From positions 1 through 44,945 of the forward strand of contig CAVFRF010000017.1 of assembly GCA_963624975.1 (NCBI GenBank): a stretch of DNA of 44,945 nt, written 5' to 3'. The notes under the pieces were generated by a model that did not search any database, had not been told where the DNA came from, and saw only the letters and a list, made by a program, of their open reading frames with translations. The translations under genes and the position numbers were made by a program. The stretch comes from CAVLCC01 sp963624975. GTDB lineage: Bacteria; Actinomycetota; Coriobacteriia; Coriobacteriales; CADBOM01. This document shows, piece after piece, positions 15,992 through 24,179 of the stretch. The number at the start of each line of letters is the position of its first letter. Positions within the stretch are counted from its first letter, which is position 1.

Positions 15992-18238
15992 TTGGAGAAG
16001 CTGGAGCCCGACTTTAACGAAGAGGCCATCGTGGACGGCAACGCGAGCGCGACTGCAGCCGGCGAGTCGGCGAGCGCCGGCATCGAGGTGCCGAGCCTCG
16101 AGAAGGCGCGCGAACGCGTGGCGGCGCTGCGCGACGAAATCGAGCTGAACTCCAGGCTCTACTATGCCGAAGACGCCCCGCAGATCAGCGATGCCGCCTT
16201 CGACTCGCTCATGCGCGAGCTGCGCACGCTGGAGAGCGCCTATCCCGAGCTGCTGGTGCCCGATTCGCCCACGCAGCGCGTCGGGGGCTACGTGGTCGAG
16301 CGATTCGCCCCGGTGGTGCACGACCAGCGCATCTACTCGCTCGACAACGCGATGGACCTAGGCGAGCTTGACGCATGGATGGAGCGCACCGCCAAGGCGC
16401 TGGGCCGCTCTCCCGAATACGTGTGCGAGCTCAAGATCGACGGGTCGTCGCTGGCCCTCACCTACGAGAACGGCAGCTTCGTGCAAGCCGCCACGCGAGG
16501 CGACGGCACCACGGGCGAAGACATCACCATCAACGCCATGACCGTGGCCGACATCCCGCGCAAGCTGGCGGCGGGCGAGACCGCAGGCGCGGGCGAGCGT
16601 GTGGAGTTTCGCGGCGAGGTGTTCATGCCCAAGGAGAGCTTCGAGCACCTCAACGCGCAGATCGTGGACGAGTGGGAGCTCACCCACGAAAGCTCCGCCA
16701 AGGCTCCCGTGTTCGCCAACCCGCGCAACGCCGCCGCGGGTTCCATCCGCCACAAAGACGCCGAGGTCACGCGCCGCCGCAAGCTCCAGACGTTCATGTA
16801 CGCAGTGGCCCGTCCCGAGCAGGTGCCGGTGGACTCGCAGTGGGGCCTGCTGTCGTACCTCAAGACCTGCGGCTTCAACGTGAACCCCAACATCAAGCTC
16901 TGCAAGACCCCCGACGAGGTACGCCGCTTCTGCGAGGAGGCCACCGAGTTTCGCCAGACCCTGCCGTACGAGATCGACGGCGTGGTGGTGAAGGTCAACT
17001 CGTTTGCCGAGCAAGGCGAGCTTGGATTTACCACGCGCGCGCCGAGATGGGCGATCGCGTTCAAGTTCCCGCCCGAAGAGGCCACCACGCAGCTGCAGGA
17101 CATCGTGGTGCAGGTCGGCCGCACCGGCGTGCTCACCCCCGTGGCCGAGTTCATCCCGGTGAGAGTGTCGGGCTCGGTGGTGGCTCGCGCCACGCTCCAC
17201 AACATCGACGAGGTGCGCAGGCGCGACGTGCGCGTGGGCGACACCATCGTGATCCGCAAGGCCGGCGACGTGATTCCCGAGGTGGTGGGCGCCGTGGCCG
17301 AGATGCGGCCCGTCGATGCGGTGCCGTTCGCGATGCCCGAGAGGTGCCCGTCGTGCGGTGCCAGGGTGTATGCCGACGACGACGGGCCGGCCGTGAGGTG
17401 CATCTCGGCGGAGTGTCCGGCGCAGCTGCAGGCCAGGCTCGAGCACTGGGGCAGCAGGGGAGCGATGGACATCGACGGGCTGGGCCCGGTGGTCATCTCG
17501 AAGCTCATCTCGACCGGGCTGGTGAGCGACGTGGCCGGGTTCTACAGGCTCACCGAAGACGACATCGCCGGCCTCGAGACCGGATCGCTCAAGTACGCGC
17601 GGCAGATGACCAAAGAGAAGCGCGAGCAGACCGGCGATTACGAACAGGTTCCCGCGCTGGTGGGGCACGTGGAGGCCAAGAAAATCTTGGCGCAGATAGA
17701 GGAATCCAAGACGCGCGGCTTCGCGCGCGTGCTGTTCGGGTTGTCGATCCGCAACGTGGGCAAGACCGTAGCCGAGGTGGTGGTGCGGCACTTCCCGTCC
17801 TACGACGCGCTGCTGGCGGCAACCGCCGACGACCTCTCCGCCATCGACACCATCGGACCCGTGATTGCCTCGAGCATCGTGGACTTCTTGCAGCTAGATG
17901 CCAACAAGCGCCTCGTGGAGGAACTGCGCCGCGCCGGAGTGATGCTGGAAGTGGAGCAGGGCGACCAAAAGCCGCAGACGCTGGCGGGTTTCACGTTCGT
18001 GCTCACCGGCACGCTCGACGGCATCAACCGCCAGGACGCGCAGGCGCAGCTCAAGGCGTTCGGCGCCAAGACCGCCTCGAGCGTCTCGAAGAAGACGAGC
18101 TACGTGGTGGCAGGCGAGAACGCCGGCTCCAAGCTCGACCGCGCGGTGGAGCTTGGGATCCCCGTGCTGGAGCAAGCCGAGCTGGAGCAGATTCTCGCTA
18201 CGGGCACGGTGGACGGACTCGAGGTTGCAAGCGAGTAG
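15992..18238 (+). CDS. ligA: NAD+-dependent DNA ligase
   Basis: LigA seals nicks during replication and repair, using NAD+. The 748-residue chain has the adenylation Lys at position 148 in CELKIDGSS, a four-Cys zinc finger at about residues 452-480 (CPSCG ... CISAECPAQ), helix-hairpin-helix repeats, and a C-terminal BRCT domain from about residue 663 (TFVLTGTLDG). I chose TTG 15992 because AAGGGG lies 10 bp upstream and the earlier frame from 15878 has no ligase character. About 35 residues precede the usual LigA N-terminus. It converges with nat, leaving 17 bp between the stops. Confidence 0.95.
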   Translation: MEKLEPDFNEEAIVDGNASATAAGESASAGIEVPSLEKARERVAALRDEIELNSRLYYAEDAPQISDAAFDSLMRELRTLESAYPELLVPDSPTQRVGGYVVERFAPVVHDQRIYSLDNAMDLGELDAWMERTAKALGRSPEYVCELKIDGSSLALTYENGSFVQAATRGDGTTGEDITINAMTVADIPRKLAAGETAGAGERVEFRGEVFMPKESFEHLNAQIVDEWELTHESSAKAPVFANPRNAAAGSIRHKDAEVTRRRKLQTFMYAVARPEQVPVDSQWGLLSYLKTCGFNVNPNIKLCKTPDEVRRFCEEATEFRQTLPYEIDGVVVKVNSFAEQGELGFTTRAPRWAIAFKFPPEEATTQLQDIVVQVGRTGVLTPVAEFIPVRVSGSVVARATLHNIDEVRRRDVRVGDTIVIRKAGDVIPEVVGAVAEMRPVDAVPFAMPERCPSCGARVYADDDGPAVRCISAECPAQLQARLEHWGSRGAMDIDGLGPVVISKLISTGLVSDVAGFYRLTEDDIAGLETGSLKYARQMTKEKREQTGDYEQVPALVGHVEAKKILAQIEESKTRGFARVLFGLSIRNVGKTVAEVVVRHFPSYDALLAATADDLSAIDTIGPVIASSIVDFLQLDANKRLVEELRRAGVMLEVEQGDQKPQTLAGFTFVLTGTLDGINRQDAQAQLKAFGAKTASSVSKKTSYVVAGENAGSKLDRAVELGIPVLEQAELEQILATGTVDGLEVASE

Positions 18239-18255
18239 CGGTTGCGGTCCGCTTC

Positions 18256-19026
18256 CTACATCACGATGCCGAACTCGTCTTCGAGGATGCGGTCGTAGGT
18301 GGCCTGGTCGGGCACGTCGACCACCGTCTCGGCCCTGTCGGAATCGTAGCGGTGGAAGTGGTCGCGGGTGAGGAGCTTGCGACCACCCGCTTCGTCGAGC
18401 GAGGTCATCGGGCCTTGCGTGAAGAACGAGTCGGGTGCGGTGCAGAAGTACTCGCAGCGCGGACGATACTCCTCGATCTGGTGGTCGACGAGGTTGAAGG
18501 CGTACATTACCTCCTCTTCACCCGAAGGAACTCGGCGGTTGAGGTAGTACGTGCCATCGCCGCGGTCTTCGACCTGCAGCATGTCGCGCATATCGCTTTG
18601 CCAAGTGCCAATCTCGAGACGAATCGGCGCCAGGTTGTTGCAGCCGTACCCCACGTCGGCAATCCATGTCTCCTCCGGATCGGAGAAGTCCACCATCAGA
18701 AACATATGGTCGAACTCCGTGGCGCCTTCGCGCACGCGGTGCGAGGCCATGCGCCTCACCTTGAAGCCCATCTTTTCCAGCATGTTGGAGAACAGCGTGT
18801 TCTGCTCGTAGCAAATGCCACCGCGCTTGCGCATTACCAGCTTGTCGTACACGTCTTCGAAGTCGAGCTTGAGCGGAATGCGCCCGGCGATGATGTCGAG
18901 ATTCTCAAACGGGATGTGCTTGAGATGGCTGACCTGCAAGAGCTTGAGGCCTTCGGGCGTTGCTTCGGGCACGCTGTCGACTCCGATTCGATCGAAGTAC
19001 CCGTCGATAAACTCTGCGTCGGTCAT
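18256..19026 (-). CDS. nat: Arylamine N-acetyltransferase
   Basis: NAT transfers acetyl groups from acetyl-CoA to arylamines or hydrazines; the natural substrate is unknown. The 256-residue protein shows the full catalytic triad: Cys72 in RGGICYEQN, His107 in EFDHMF, and Asp124 in IADVGYG. The N-terminal helical bundle includes HIPFENLDI. The start at 19026 has AAGGAGAG five bases upstream on the reverse strand; the frame extending to 19155 is probably not translated. The gene stands alone, convergent with ligA, and its upstream side faces a repeat-rich spacer. Confidence 0.93.
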   Translation of the reverse strand: MTDAEFIDGYFDRIGVDSVPEATPEGLKLLQVSHLKHIPFENLDIIAGRIPLKLDFEDVYDKLVMRKRGGICYEQNTLFSNMLEKMGFKVRRMASHRVREGATEFDHMFLMVDFSDPEETWIADVGYGCNNLAPIRLEIGTWQSDMRDMLQVEDRGDGTYYLNRRVPSGEEEVMYAFNLVDHQIEEYRPRCEYFCTAPDSFFTQGPMTSLDEAGGRKLLTRDHFHRYDSDRAETVVDVPDQATYDRILEDEFGIVM

Positions 19027-19213
19027 GATGCTCTCCTTCGTGTTGTATGCGAGATGCGTGTGGCGGCCCGCGATCTTGCTGTCCGCGGCATCCCCGATTG
19101 TAGCAGTCTGGCCGTGCGCGCCAGCTCGAACGGCAAACTTCTCGAATCTCAACACATTTAGCGCGACTTGGGCGAGGCCCGGCGAGAGGAATGTGCCCCT
19201 TCGTCATGATGCC

Positions 19214-19280
19214 CTCGAGTAGAACCGTCAGGCATCGCGCCCTTCCAAAGCCCATCTCCCGCTCTTACATTTCGAGCGGC
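19214..19280 (-). repeat. Spacer repeat, copy A
   Basis: The first 42 bp (19214-19255) match copy B (19627-19668) at 35 of 42 positions and copy C (19759-19800) at 29 of 42, counted by eye. Bases 19243-19280 are a 38-bp perfect match to 19788-19825 in copy C. That shared part includes the small stem CCGCTC-N9-GAGCGG. After it, copies A and C also share TATGGAAGGAGAT, but copy A lacks about 11 bp present in C. Confidence 0.75.
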
Positions 19281-19327
19281 AGGTTATGGAAGGAGATCCC
19301 TCCCTCTAGTGCGCGAGGCTTCCTGGG

Positions 19328-19567
19328 CTTGACAGTTTTCGGGAGTCGACGGTTCAGAAACGGGCACACATGACGGCATCTCGGGGCATCACAGGTCGGG
19401 ATGGGAGCTGGCTGGAGGATGCCGTAGTTTCAAGGCGAAAATTTTGCTGCCTCAACACAACATGTTGTGTTCCCGTTTTCGCGCCCCGTCCCTCCGCCAG
19501 CGCGGCGGGCGAGAACGGCCGTCATGTGTTGGGGTTTTGGAACCGTCGGAGCGTGAAAACTGTCAAG
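19328..19567. mobile_element. 240-bp MITE-like element with 50-bp inverted arms
   Basis: Bases 19328-19377 and the reverse complement of 19518-19567 align without gaps at 38 of 50 positions by my count. Three perfect blocks lie in register: 13 bp (CTTGACAGTTTTC), 8 bp (GACGGTTC) and 11 bp (CACATGACGGC). The 140-bp interior encodes nothing recognisable. This is the shape of a miniature inverted-repeat element or a long structured RNA. No target-site duplication is obvious, so the class is inferred. Confidence 0.5.
19454..19471. repeat. 18-bp perfect palindrome
   Basis: AACACAACATGTTGTGTT is perfectly self-complementary. It lies near the middle of the 240-bp inverted-arm element, flanked by GGCGAAAA on the left and TTTTCGCGCC on the right, so a longer interrupted cruciform is possible. 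Confidence 0.85.
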
Positions 19568-19626
19568 CCGGAATGGAGAGTGGCTGTTCGGGACGCAGGG
19601 AGGAAGATGCTCTTCTCCGCAATGCA

Positions 19627-19668
19627 CTCGAGCAGAACCGTCAGACACCGCGTCTATCCAAAGCTCAT
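19627..19668 (-). repeat. Spacer repeat, copy B
   Basis: These 42 bp match copy A at 35 positions by my count, including the CTCGAG-N-AGAACCGTCAG core and TCCAAAGC. Copy B lies just outside the right arm of the 240-bp element, whereas copy A lies just outside the left side. Confidence 0.65.
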
Positions 19669-19758
19669 ATCGCAAAACCAGCTGAATGTCTGAGGCTGCT
19701 GGACGAGCAATGCCCCTGCATTGCGGTCGCTTTTCCAACCCGCAGGTTGCGAAGGCAT

Positions 19759-19851
19759 CCGAGCGAGAACTGCCAGATGCCGCGCCATTCCAAAGCCCAT
19801 CTCCCGCTCTTACATTTCGAGCGGCGATCCAGCCACAGGCTATGGAAGGAG
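19759..19851 (-). repeat. Spacer repeat, copy C
   Basis: It shares a 38-bp perfect segment (19788-19825) with copy A and continues into TATGGAAGGAGAT after an 11-bp insertion relative to A. Its left part is more diverged (29 of 42 against A). Confidence 0.75.
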
Positions 19852-19961
19852 ATGGCCATCCAGCGATGCAAATACGCGGGATCGACACTCGCGAGGAAGG
19901 GCACTCGGCTTAAACTTGTGTGAGCGATTTGGGTTGCGATGGCGGATGAGAGGAAGAGCCG

Positions 19962-20876
19962 ATGCAGGTGGAGAGCGGGACCGGCTGGAATGCAGAGGGC
20001 GGGATGCTGCCGCACGACTGCCATGTGCATATGGCGCTCGACGGCGACGACTGGAAGGCGGCTCTCGCACGGCACGCCGGCAGGCCCGACGGAGCGCACG
20101 TGCGCAAGGTGCTGGCCGCTTACGCCGACGCGGGATTCGCGTACCTGCGCGACGGCGGCGACAACTGCGATGCGGGCTGGCTGGCGCGCGGTATCGCGCA
20201 CGAGTACGACATCGAGTATGTTTCGCCTTGCTTCGCGATTCACGAGGAGGGGAGCTACGGCGGCTTCCTGGGCCGCAGCTTCGCCGACATGCGCGAGTTC
20301 GAGACGCTGGTAGACGAGGTGGCGCTCCTGGGCGGCGACTTCGTGAAGGTGATGCTGTCGGGCATCATGGACTTCGACCACTACGGCCGGATTACCGGCA
20401 AGACCCTAAGCCCCGAGATGGTGAGGATGATGGTGGCCTACGCGCACGCCCGCGGCTTTGCGGTGATGGCGCATGTGAACGGCGCCCGCGCGATCGAGGC
20501 CGCAGTCGAGGCGGGGGTCGACTCGGTTGAGCACGGGTACTTCTCCGACGAGCAGTCGCGGCGCGCGCTGGCGCGCTCCGGCGCGGTGTGGGTGCCGACG
20601 CTCTCGCCGGTGGCCAACCTGATCGGCACCGGCACAGCCGACGACGCGGTGCTGCGGCGCATCTTGAACGAACAGGTCGAGGCGGTGCGGGAGGTCGCTG
20701 AGCAGGGCGGGCTCGTCGCGCTCGGAAGCGACGCCGGTTCGCACGGCGTGCATCATGTGGGGGCGGCCGGAGGCGAGCTGCGGCTCATGTGCGAGGCGCT
20801 GGGCGAGAGCTGCGAGCAGGTGCTGAGCCGCGGCTTCGATGCGCTGCGCTCGCGTTTCGCGAGGCGGGACGGCTAG
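19962..20876 (+). CDS. Amidohydrolase-family protein (imidazolonepropionase/prolidase-like)
   Basis: This is a predicted metal-dependent hydrolase with a TIM-barrel fold, 304 residues. The N-terminal HxH pair is in PHDCHVHMAL. A candidate bridging Lys is in GGDFVKVMLSG, further His ligands are in VMAHVNGARA and SVEHGYF, and the catalytic Asp is in ALGSDAGSHG. The barrel lacks the long N-terminal beta-sandwich of many amidohydrolases, so it is a compact member. The substrate cannot be told. ATG 19962 follows GAGGAAGAG. Its stop shares the bases CTAG with the stop of the opposing trhP-like gene. It stands alone behind the repeat-rich spacer. Confidence 0.8.
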   Translation: MQVESGTGWNAEGGMLPHDCHVHMALDGDDWKAALARHAGRPDGAHVRKVLAAYADAGFAYLRDGGDNCDAGWLARGIAHEYDIEYVSPCFAIHEEGSYGGFLGRSFADMREFETLVDEVALLGGDFVKVMLSGIMDFDHYGRITGKTLSPEMVRMMVAYAHARGFAVMAHVNGARAIEAAVEAGVDSVEHGYFSDEQSRRALARSGAVWVPTLSPVANLIGTGTADDAVLRRILNEQVEAVREVAEQGGLVALGSDAGSHGVHHVGAAGGELRLMCEALGESCEQVLSRGFDALRSRFARRDG

Positions 20877-22135
20877 TGGCGAACCCTCAGGATGTCGTGC
20901 GGATGCAGCTCCACCGGCGACTCCACCAGGTACAGCTCCATCGTGCGCGTGGCATCTTGCACGGGGTAGGGCACGCCCTGCTCGATCTCGTCGGTCGTGT
21001 ATTCCGGCATGTGCCGGATCGAGAGCGGCTCGAAGCTCACGGTCGTACGACCTGGGCTGATGGCCTCGACGACGTCGCCCATTCCGAAGCGGTTGCGCAC
21101 CCGCACGCCCACGGTCCACGTGGCCGCACCTGCGTCCGCACCCGCGCTCGAAAGATCGCAGCTCTCCACCTCGCCGGCCCAGATGCAGTTGCGAATGTAG
21201 TCGTCGGAGTCGGGCGACTGCGTGGCCGGCCCGAAGTAGAATCCCGTTCCATACGGCCGGTGGCTCACCATCTCCAGCTCGTCTTGCATCGCGGAGGGGT
21301 CGGCGCCGTCGAGCACCTGCCTGTAGGCGTTGACCACCGTGGCCACGTAGAACGCCTTCTTGTTGCGTCCCTCTATCTTGATGGAATCCACGCCGGCCTG
21401 CGCCAGTTCGTCGAGGTGGGAGAGCATGTTCATGTCCTGCGCGTTCATGATGTAGCTGCCCCGCGCGTCCTGCTCGATGGGGATGTGAACGCCCGGGCGC
21501 TTCTCCTCCTCCAGCGTGTACTTCCAGCGGCACGACTGCGCGCAATGCCCGCCGAGCGCGCTGCGGTTGGCCAGAAAGTCGCTGATGAGGCAACGGCTCG
21601 AATACGCCATGCACATGGCGCCGTGCACGAAGGCCTCCAGTTCCAGCTCGCGGGGCAGGGCGCGTCGCATCTCGGCGATCTGCTCCAGCGACAGCTCGCG
21701 GGCCAGTACGATGCGGCTCGCGCCCATGTCGTGCCAGGCCAGCGCGGCCTCCACGTTGCACACGCTGGCCTGCGTGCTCACGTGCACGTCGACCTCCGGG
21801 GCGTGCTTGCGGGCCAGACGCATCGCGCCAAGGTCGCCGATGATGAGCGCGTCGACCCCGGCTTCCTGCATGGCTTCCAGGTACGGGGGAAGCGAGAAGA
21901 TGTCGGCATCGTGCATCATGATGTTGCAGGTCACGTGCACCTTCACGTCGCGCTCGTGGGCATAGCTCACCACCTCGGGCATCTCGTCCAGCGCGAAGTT
22001 GGCGGCCCGCTGCCGCATCCCGAAGCGGTCGGCGGCCAAGTACACCGCATCGGCTCCGTAGAAGATGGCGTAGTGCAGCTGCTCCCAGCCGCCCGCGGGC
22101 GCGAGGAGCTCGGGCTTGCGATGTTCGAGATTCAT
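20873..22135 (-). CDS. trhP: U32-family tRNA hydroxylase (TrhP/YegQ-like)
   Basis: Members of this family (historically called peptidase U32) include TrhP, needed for 5-hydroxyuridine at tRNA position 34, and RlhA, which acts on 23S rRNA. The N-terminus KPELLAPAGGWEQLHYAIFYGADAVY-type barrel start is typical (key residues PELLAPAG and YGADAVYL). The signature ELEAFVHGAMCMAYSSRC is followed by GHCAQSCRWKY, giving four Cys that may hold an iron-sulfur cluster. The NAQDMNML and SIKIEGRNKKAFYVA-type motifs match TrhP better than RlhA. ATG 22135 is used because a TACAAT box lies between it and a GTG at 22192. The gene is divergent from glmS. Confidence 0.8.
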   Translation of the reverse strand: MNLEHRKPELLAPAGGWEQLHYAIFYGADAVYLAADRFGMRQRAANFALDEMPEVVSYAHERDVKVHVTCNIMMHDADIFSLPPYLEAMQEAGVDALIIGDLGAMRLARKHAPEVDVHVSTQASVCNVEAALAWHDMGASRIVLARELSLEQIAEMRRALPRELELEAFVHGAMCMAYSSRCLISDFLANRSALGGHCAQSCRWKYTLEEEKRPGVHIPIEQDARGSYIMNAQDMNMLSHLDELAQAGVDSIKIEGRNKKAFYVATVVNAYRQVLDGADPSAMQDELEMVSHRPYGTGFYFGPATQSPDSDDYIRNCIWAGEVESCDLSSAGADAGAATWTVGVRVRNRFGMGDVVEAISPGRTTVSFEPLSIRHMPEYTTDEIEQGVPYPVQDATRTMELYLVESPVELHPHDILRVRH

Positions 22136-22174
22136 GCGATATCCAATCGTGTGCAGCGTGAGCGAATGTTCAAG

Positions 22175-22180
22175 ATTGTA
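22175..22180 (-). promoter_or_regulatory. Possible -10 element of the trhP-like gene
   Basis: TACAAT on the reverse strand lies about 40 bp before ATG 22135. No good -35 is visible. If used, transcription would start downstream of the GTG at 22192, favouring the ATG start. Confidence 0.3.
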
Positions 22181-22231
22181 CTCGGCGGGCACTTCGCCCG
22201 TGCTAGAGTGCGGGGAGCGGGCGGGCGGCGG

Positions 22232-22237
22232 TATACT
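22232..22237 (+). promoter_or_regulatory. Possible -10 element of glmS
   Basis: TATACT lies about 90 bp before the glmS start, in front of a GC-rich hairpin. The -35 region is weak. Confidence 0.35.
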
Positions 22238-22247
22238 AGACTGTCAA

Positions 22248-22280
22248 GCGGGCGGCGCGTTCGCGCAAAGAGGCCGCCGC
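22248..22280 (+). promoter_or_regulatory. GC-rich stem-loop in the glmS leader
   Basis: GCGGGCGGC and GCCGCCGC can pair over eight bases with one bulged G, enclosing a small CGCG-TT-CGCG hairpin. It lies between the possible glmS -10 and the ribosome-binding site. It does not resemble the glmS ribozyme, whose conserved core is absent. Confidence 0.4.
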
Positions 22281-22325
22281 AAATACTTTTGAAATATTCC
22301 CGACTAACACAGGAGCTGCAACCGT

Positions 22326-24155
22326 ATGTGTGGAATCGTAGGATTTACCGGGCATGGCGATACCAGCGCGTTCTTGCTGGACGGTTTGGCCAGGCTCGAA
22401 TACAGAGGGTACGACTCGGCTGGCGTGGCAATCGAGGGTAGCGACGGCAAGTTCGAGCCGATCTGCCGGGTGGGGCGCGTGGCCGAGCTGGCACGCGCCG
22501 TGAAGGATTCGAAGGTCGAGGGTTCGTGCGGTATCGGCCACACCAGGTGGGCCACGCATGGCATCCCCAGCGAGGCCAACGCCCACCCGCATATCGACTG
22601 CACGGGGCAGATCGCGGTGGTGCACAACGGCATCATCGAGAACTACGTGGAGCTTAGGGAGGAGCTGACGGCCAAGGGCCACAAGTTCCGCTCCGAAACC
22701 GACACCGAGGTGATCGCCCATCTGCTCGAGGAGTTCTACGAGGGCGACTTCTTCGAGGCCATGCGCAAGACCGTGGAGCGCATCGAGGGCGCCTACGCCA
22801 TCGCCGCGATTCACGAAAAGCACCCGGGCACCATCATCGTGACCCGCAAGGATTCGCCCATCGTGGTGGCCAGCTCCATCAAGGGCGCGTTCGTGGCATC
22901 CGACACCGTGGCCGTGGTAGACCACACGCGCGACGTGGTGTACATGGAGGACGACAACATCGCCGTGCTGCACGACGACGGGCACATCGAGTTCTACGAT
23001 GCCGAGGGGCAGCGCTGCTATCCCGACTCGGTGCACATCGACTGGGATCCCGAGACCGCGGGCATGGCGGGCTTCCCCGACTTCATGCTCAAGGAGATTC
23101 ACGAGCAGCCCCGCGTCGTGGGCGACACGCTCGACGGCCGCCTGGTGGACGGGCGCATCTCCTTTCCCGAGCTGGACGACATCGAGGGCAGCATCGACGA
23201 TATCGATTGCGTGACCATCGTGGGCTGCGGCACCAGCTACCATGCGGGGCTTATCGCCAGGCAGCTCATCGAGAAGTGGTCGCGCGTGCCCGTGAGCGTG
23301 GAGATCGCGTCGGAGTTTCGCTATCGCGACCCGATCGTAACGCCGCGCACGCTCGTGGTGGCCATCACGCAGTCGGGCGAGACGGCCGACACCCTCGAGG
23401 CCATGAAGCAGTCGCGTGCGAAGGGCGCCAAGGTCGTGGCCATCACCAACGTGGCCGGTTCGCGCGCCACCCGCGAGAGCGATGCGGTGCTGTTCATCAA
23501 GGCCAAGATGGAGGTCTCGGTGGCCGCCACGAAGTCGTTTTTGGCGCAGAACACCCTGCTGGCCCTGCTGGCGCTCTACATCGCGCAGGAGAAGGGCGCG
23601 ATGCCGCAGGATCAGATCGAGCAGGTGTTTGCCGAGATGCAGAAGCTGCCGTCGCAGATCGAGTGGATCTTGCACCAGGCCAGCGATGCCAGGAAGTGCG
23701 CCAAGGCGTGCTTCAGAGCGCATTCGGTGATGTACATCGGACGCGGCTTTGGCGAGGTAACCTGCAAGGAGGGCGCGCTCAAGCTCAAGGAAATCAGCTA
23801 CGTGCACGCCGAGGCATATGCTGCGGGCGAGATAAAGCACGGCCCCATCGCGCTGATCGACGACACGGTGCCGGTAGTGGCCATCGCCACCAAGAGCCCG
23901 TGCTACGACAAGGTGATCAGCAACATCGAGGAGGTCAAGGCGCGCGGTGCCAAGATCGTGGCGCTGGCCACCGAAGGCGACGAGAAGATCGCGCAGTACA
24001 CCGACTACGTGATGTACATCCCCGACGTGCCCGACTACCTGTCGCCCATCACGGCGAGCGTGCCGCTGCAGCTGTTCGCGCGCGAGATCGCGCTCATGCT
24101 CGACCGCGACGTGGACAAGCCGAGGAACCTCGCGAAGTCGGTTACGGTGGAGTAG
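22326..24155 (+). CDS. glmS: Glutamine-fructose-6-phosphate aminotransferase (isomerizing)
   Basis: GlmS makes glucosamine-6-phosphate from fructose-6-phosphate and glutamine, the entry to peptidoglycan amino sugars. The 609-residue length is typical. Cys2 of MCGIVGF is the glutaminase nucleophile, with RWATHG and a VVHNGIIENY motif in that domain. Two SIS sugar-binding domains follow (GCGTSYHAG and the TQSGETADT loop; then YIGRGF and EAYAAGEIKHGP). The C-terminus ends KSVTVE as usual. CAGGAG lies 11 bp before the ATG. It heads a tight run with acpS, alr, udg, tsaE and tsaB-tsaD, a common actinobacterial neighbourhood. Confidence 0.96.
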   Translation: MCGIVGFTGHGDTSAFLLDGLARLEYRGYDSAGVAIEGSDGKFEPICRVGRVAELARAVKDSKVEGSCGIGHTRWATHGIPSEANAHPHIDCTGQIAVVHNGIIENYVELREELTAKGHKFRSETDTEVIAHLLEEFYEGDFFEAMRKTVERIEGAYAIAAIHEKHPGTIIVTRKDSPIVVASSIKGAFVASDTVAVVDHTRDVVYMEDDNIAVLHDDGHIEFYDAEGQRCYPDSVHIDWDPETAGMAGFPDFMLKEIHEQPRVVGDTLDGRLVDGRISFPELDDIEGSIDDIDCVTIVGCGTSYHAGLIARQLIEKWSRVPVSVEIASEFRYRDPIVTPRTLVVAITQSGETADTLEAMKQSRAKGAKVVAITNVAGSRATRESDAVLFIKAKMEVSVAATKSFLAQNTLLALLALYIAQEKGAMPQDQIEQVFAEMQKLPSQIEWILHQASDARKCAKACFRAHSVMYIGRGFGEVTCKEGALKLKEISYVHAEAYAAGEIKHGPIALIDDTVPVVAIATKSPCYDKVISNIEEVKARGAKIVALATEGDEKIAQYTDYVMYIPDVPDYLSPITASVPLQLFAREIALMLDRDVDKPRNLAKSVTVE

Positions 24156-24179
24156 CCGATGACAGCGGAGGTTCGGAAC

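Larger units (their letters stand above)
19027..19961. other. Gene-free repeat-rich spacer between nat and the amidohydrolase gene
   Basis: I see no convincing gene in about 930 bp. Several short frames exist on both strands but lack family features, and their codons coincide with repeats. The stretch contains three copies of a roughly 42-bp repeat, a 38-bp perfect direct repeat, and a 240-bp element bounded by 50-bp imperfect inverted arms with an 18-bp perfect palindrome near its middle. It looks like accumulated or decayed small mobile or structured elements. Confidence 0.7.

Noticed and set aside
19370..19888. Two overlapping frames of 107 and 152 codons in the nat-amidohydrolase spacer
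   Set aside because: Both run through the inverted arms and repeats, have no good ribosome-binding site and no recognisable domain. Their similarity between copies is explained by the DNA repeats.
22230..22325. glmS ribozyme
   Set aside because: The leader is too short and the conserved core sequence is absent.
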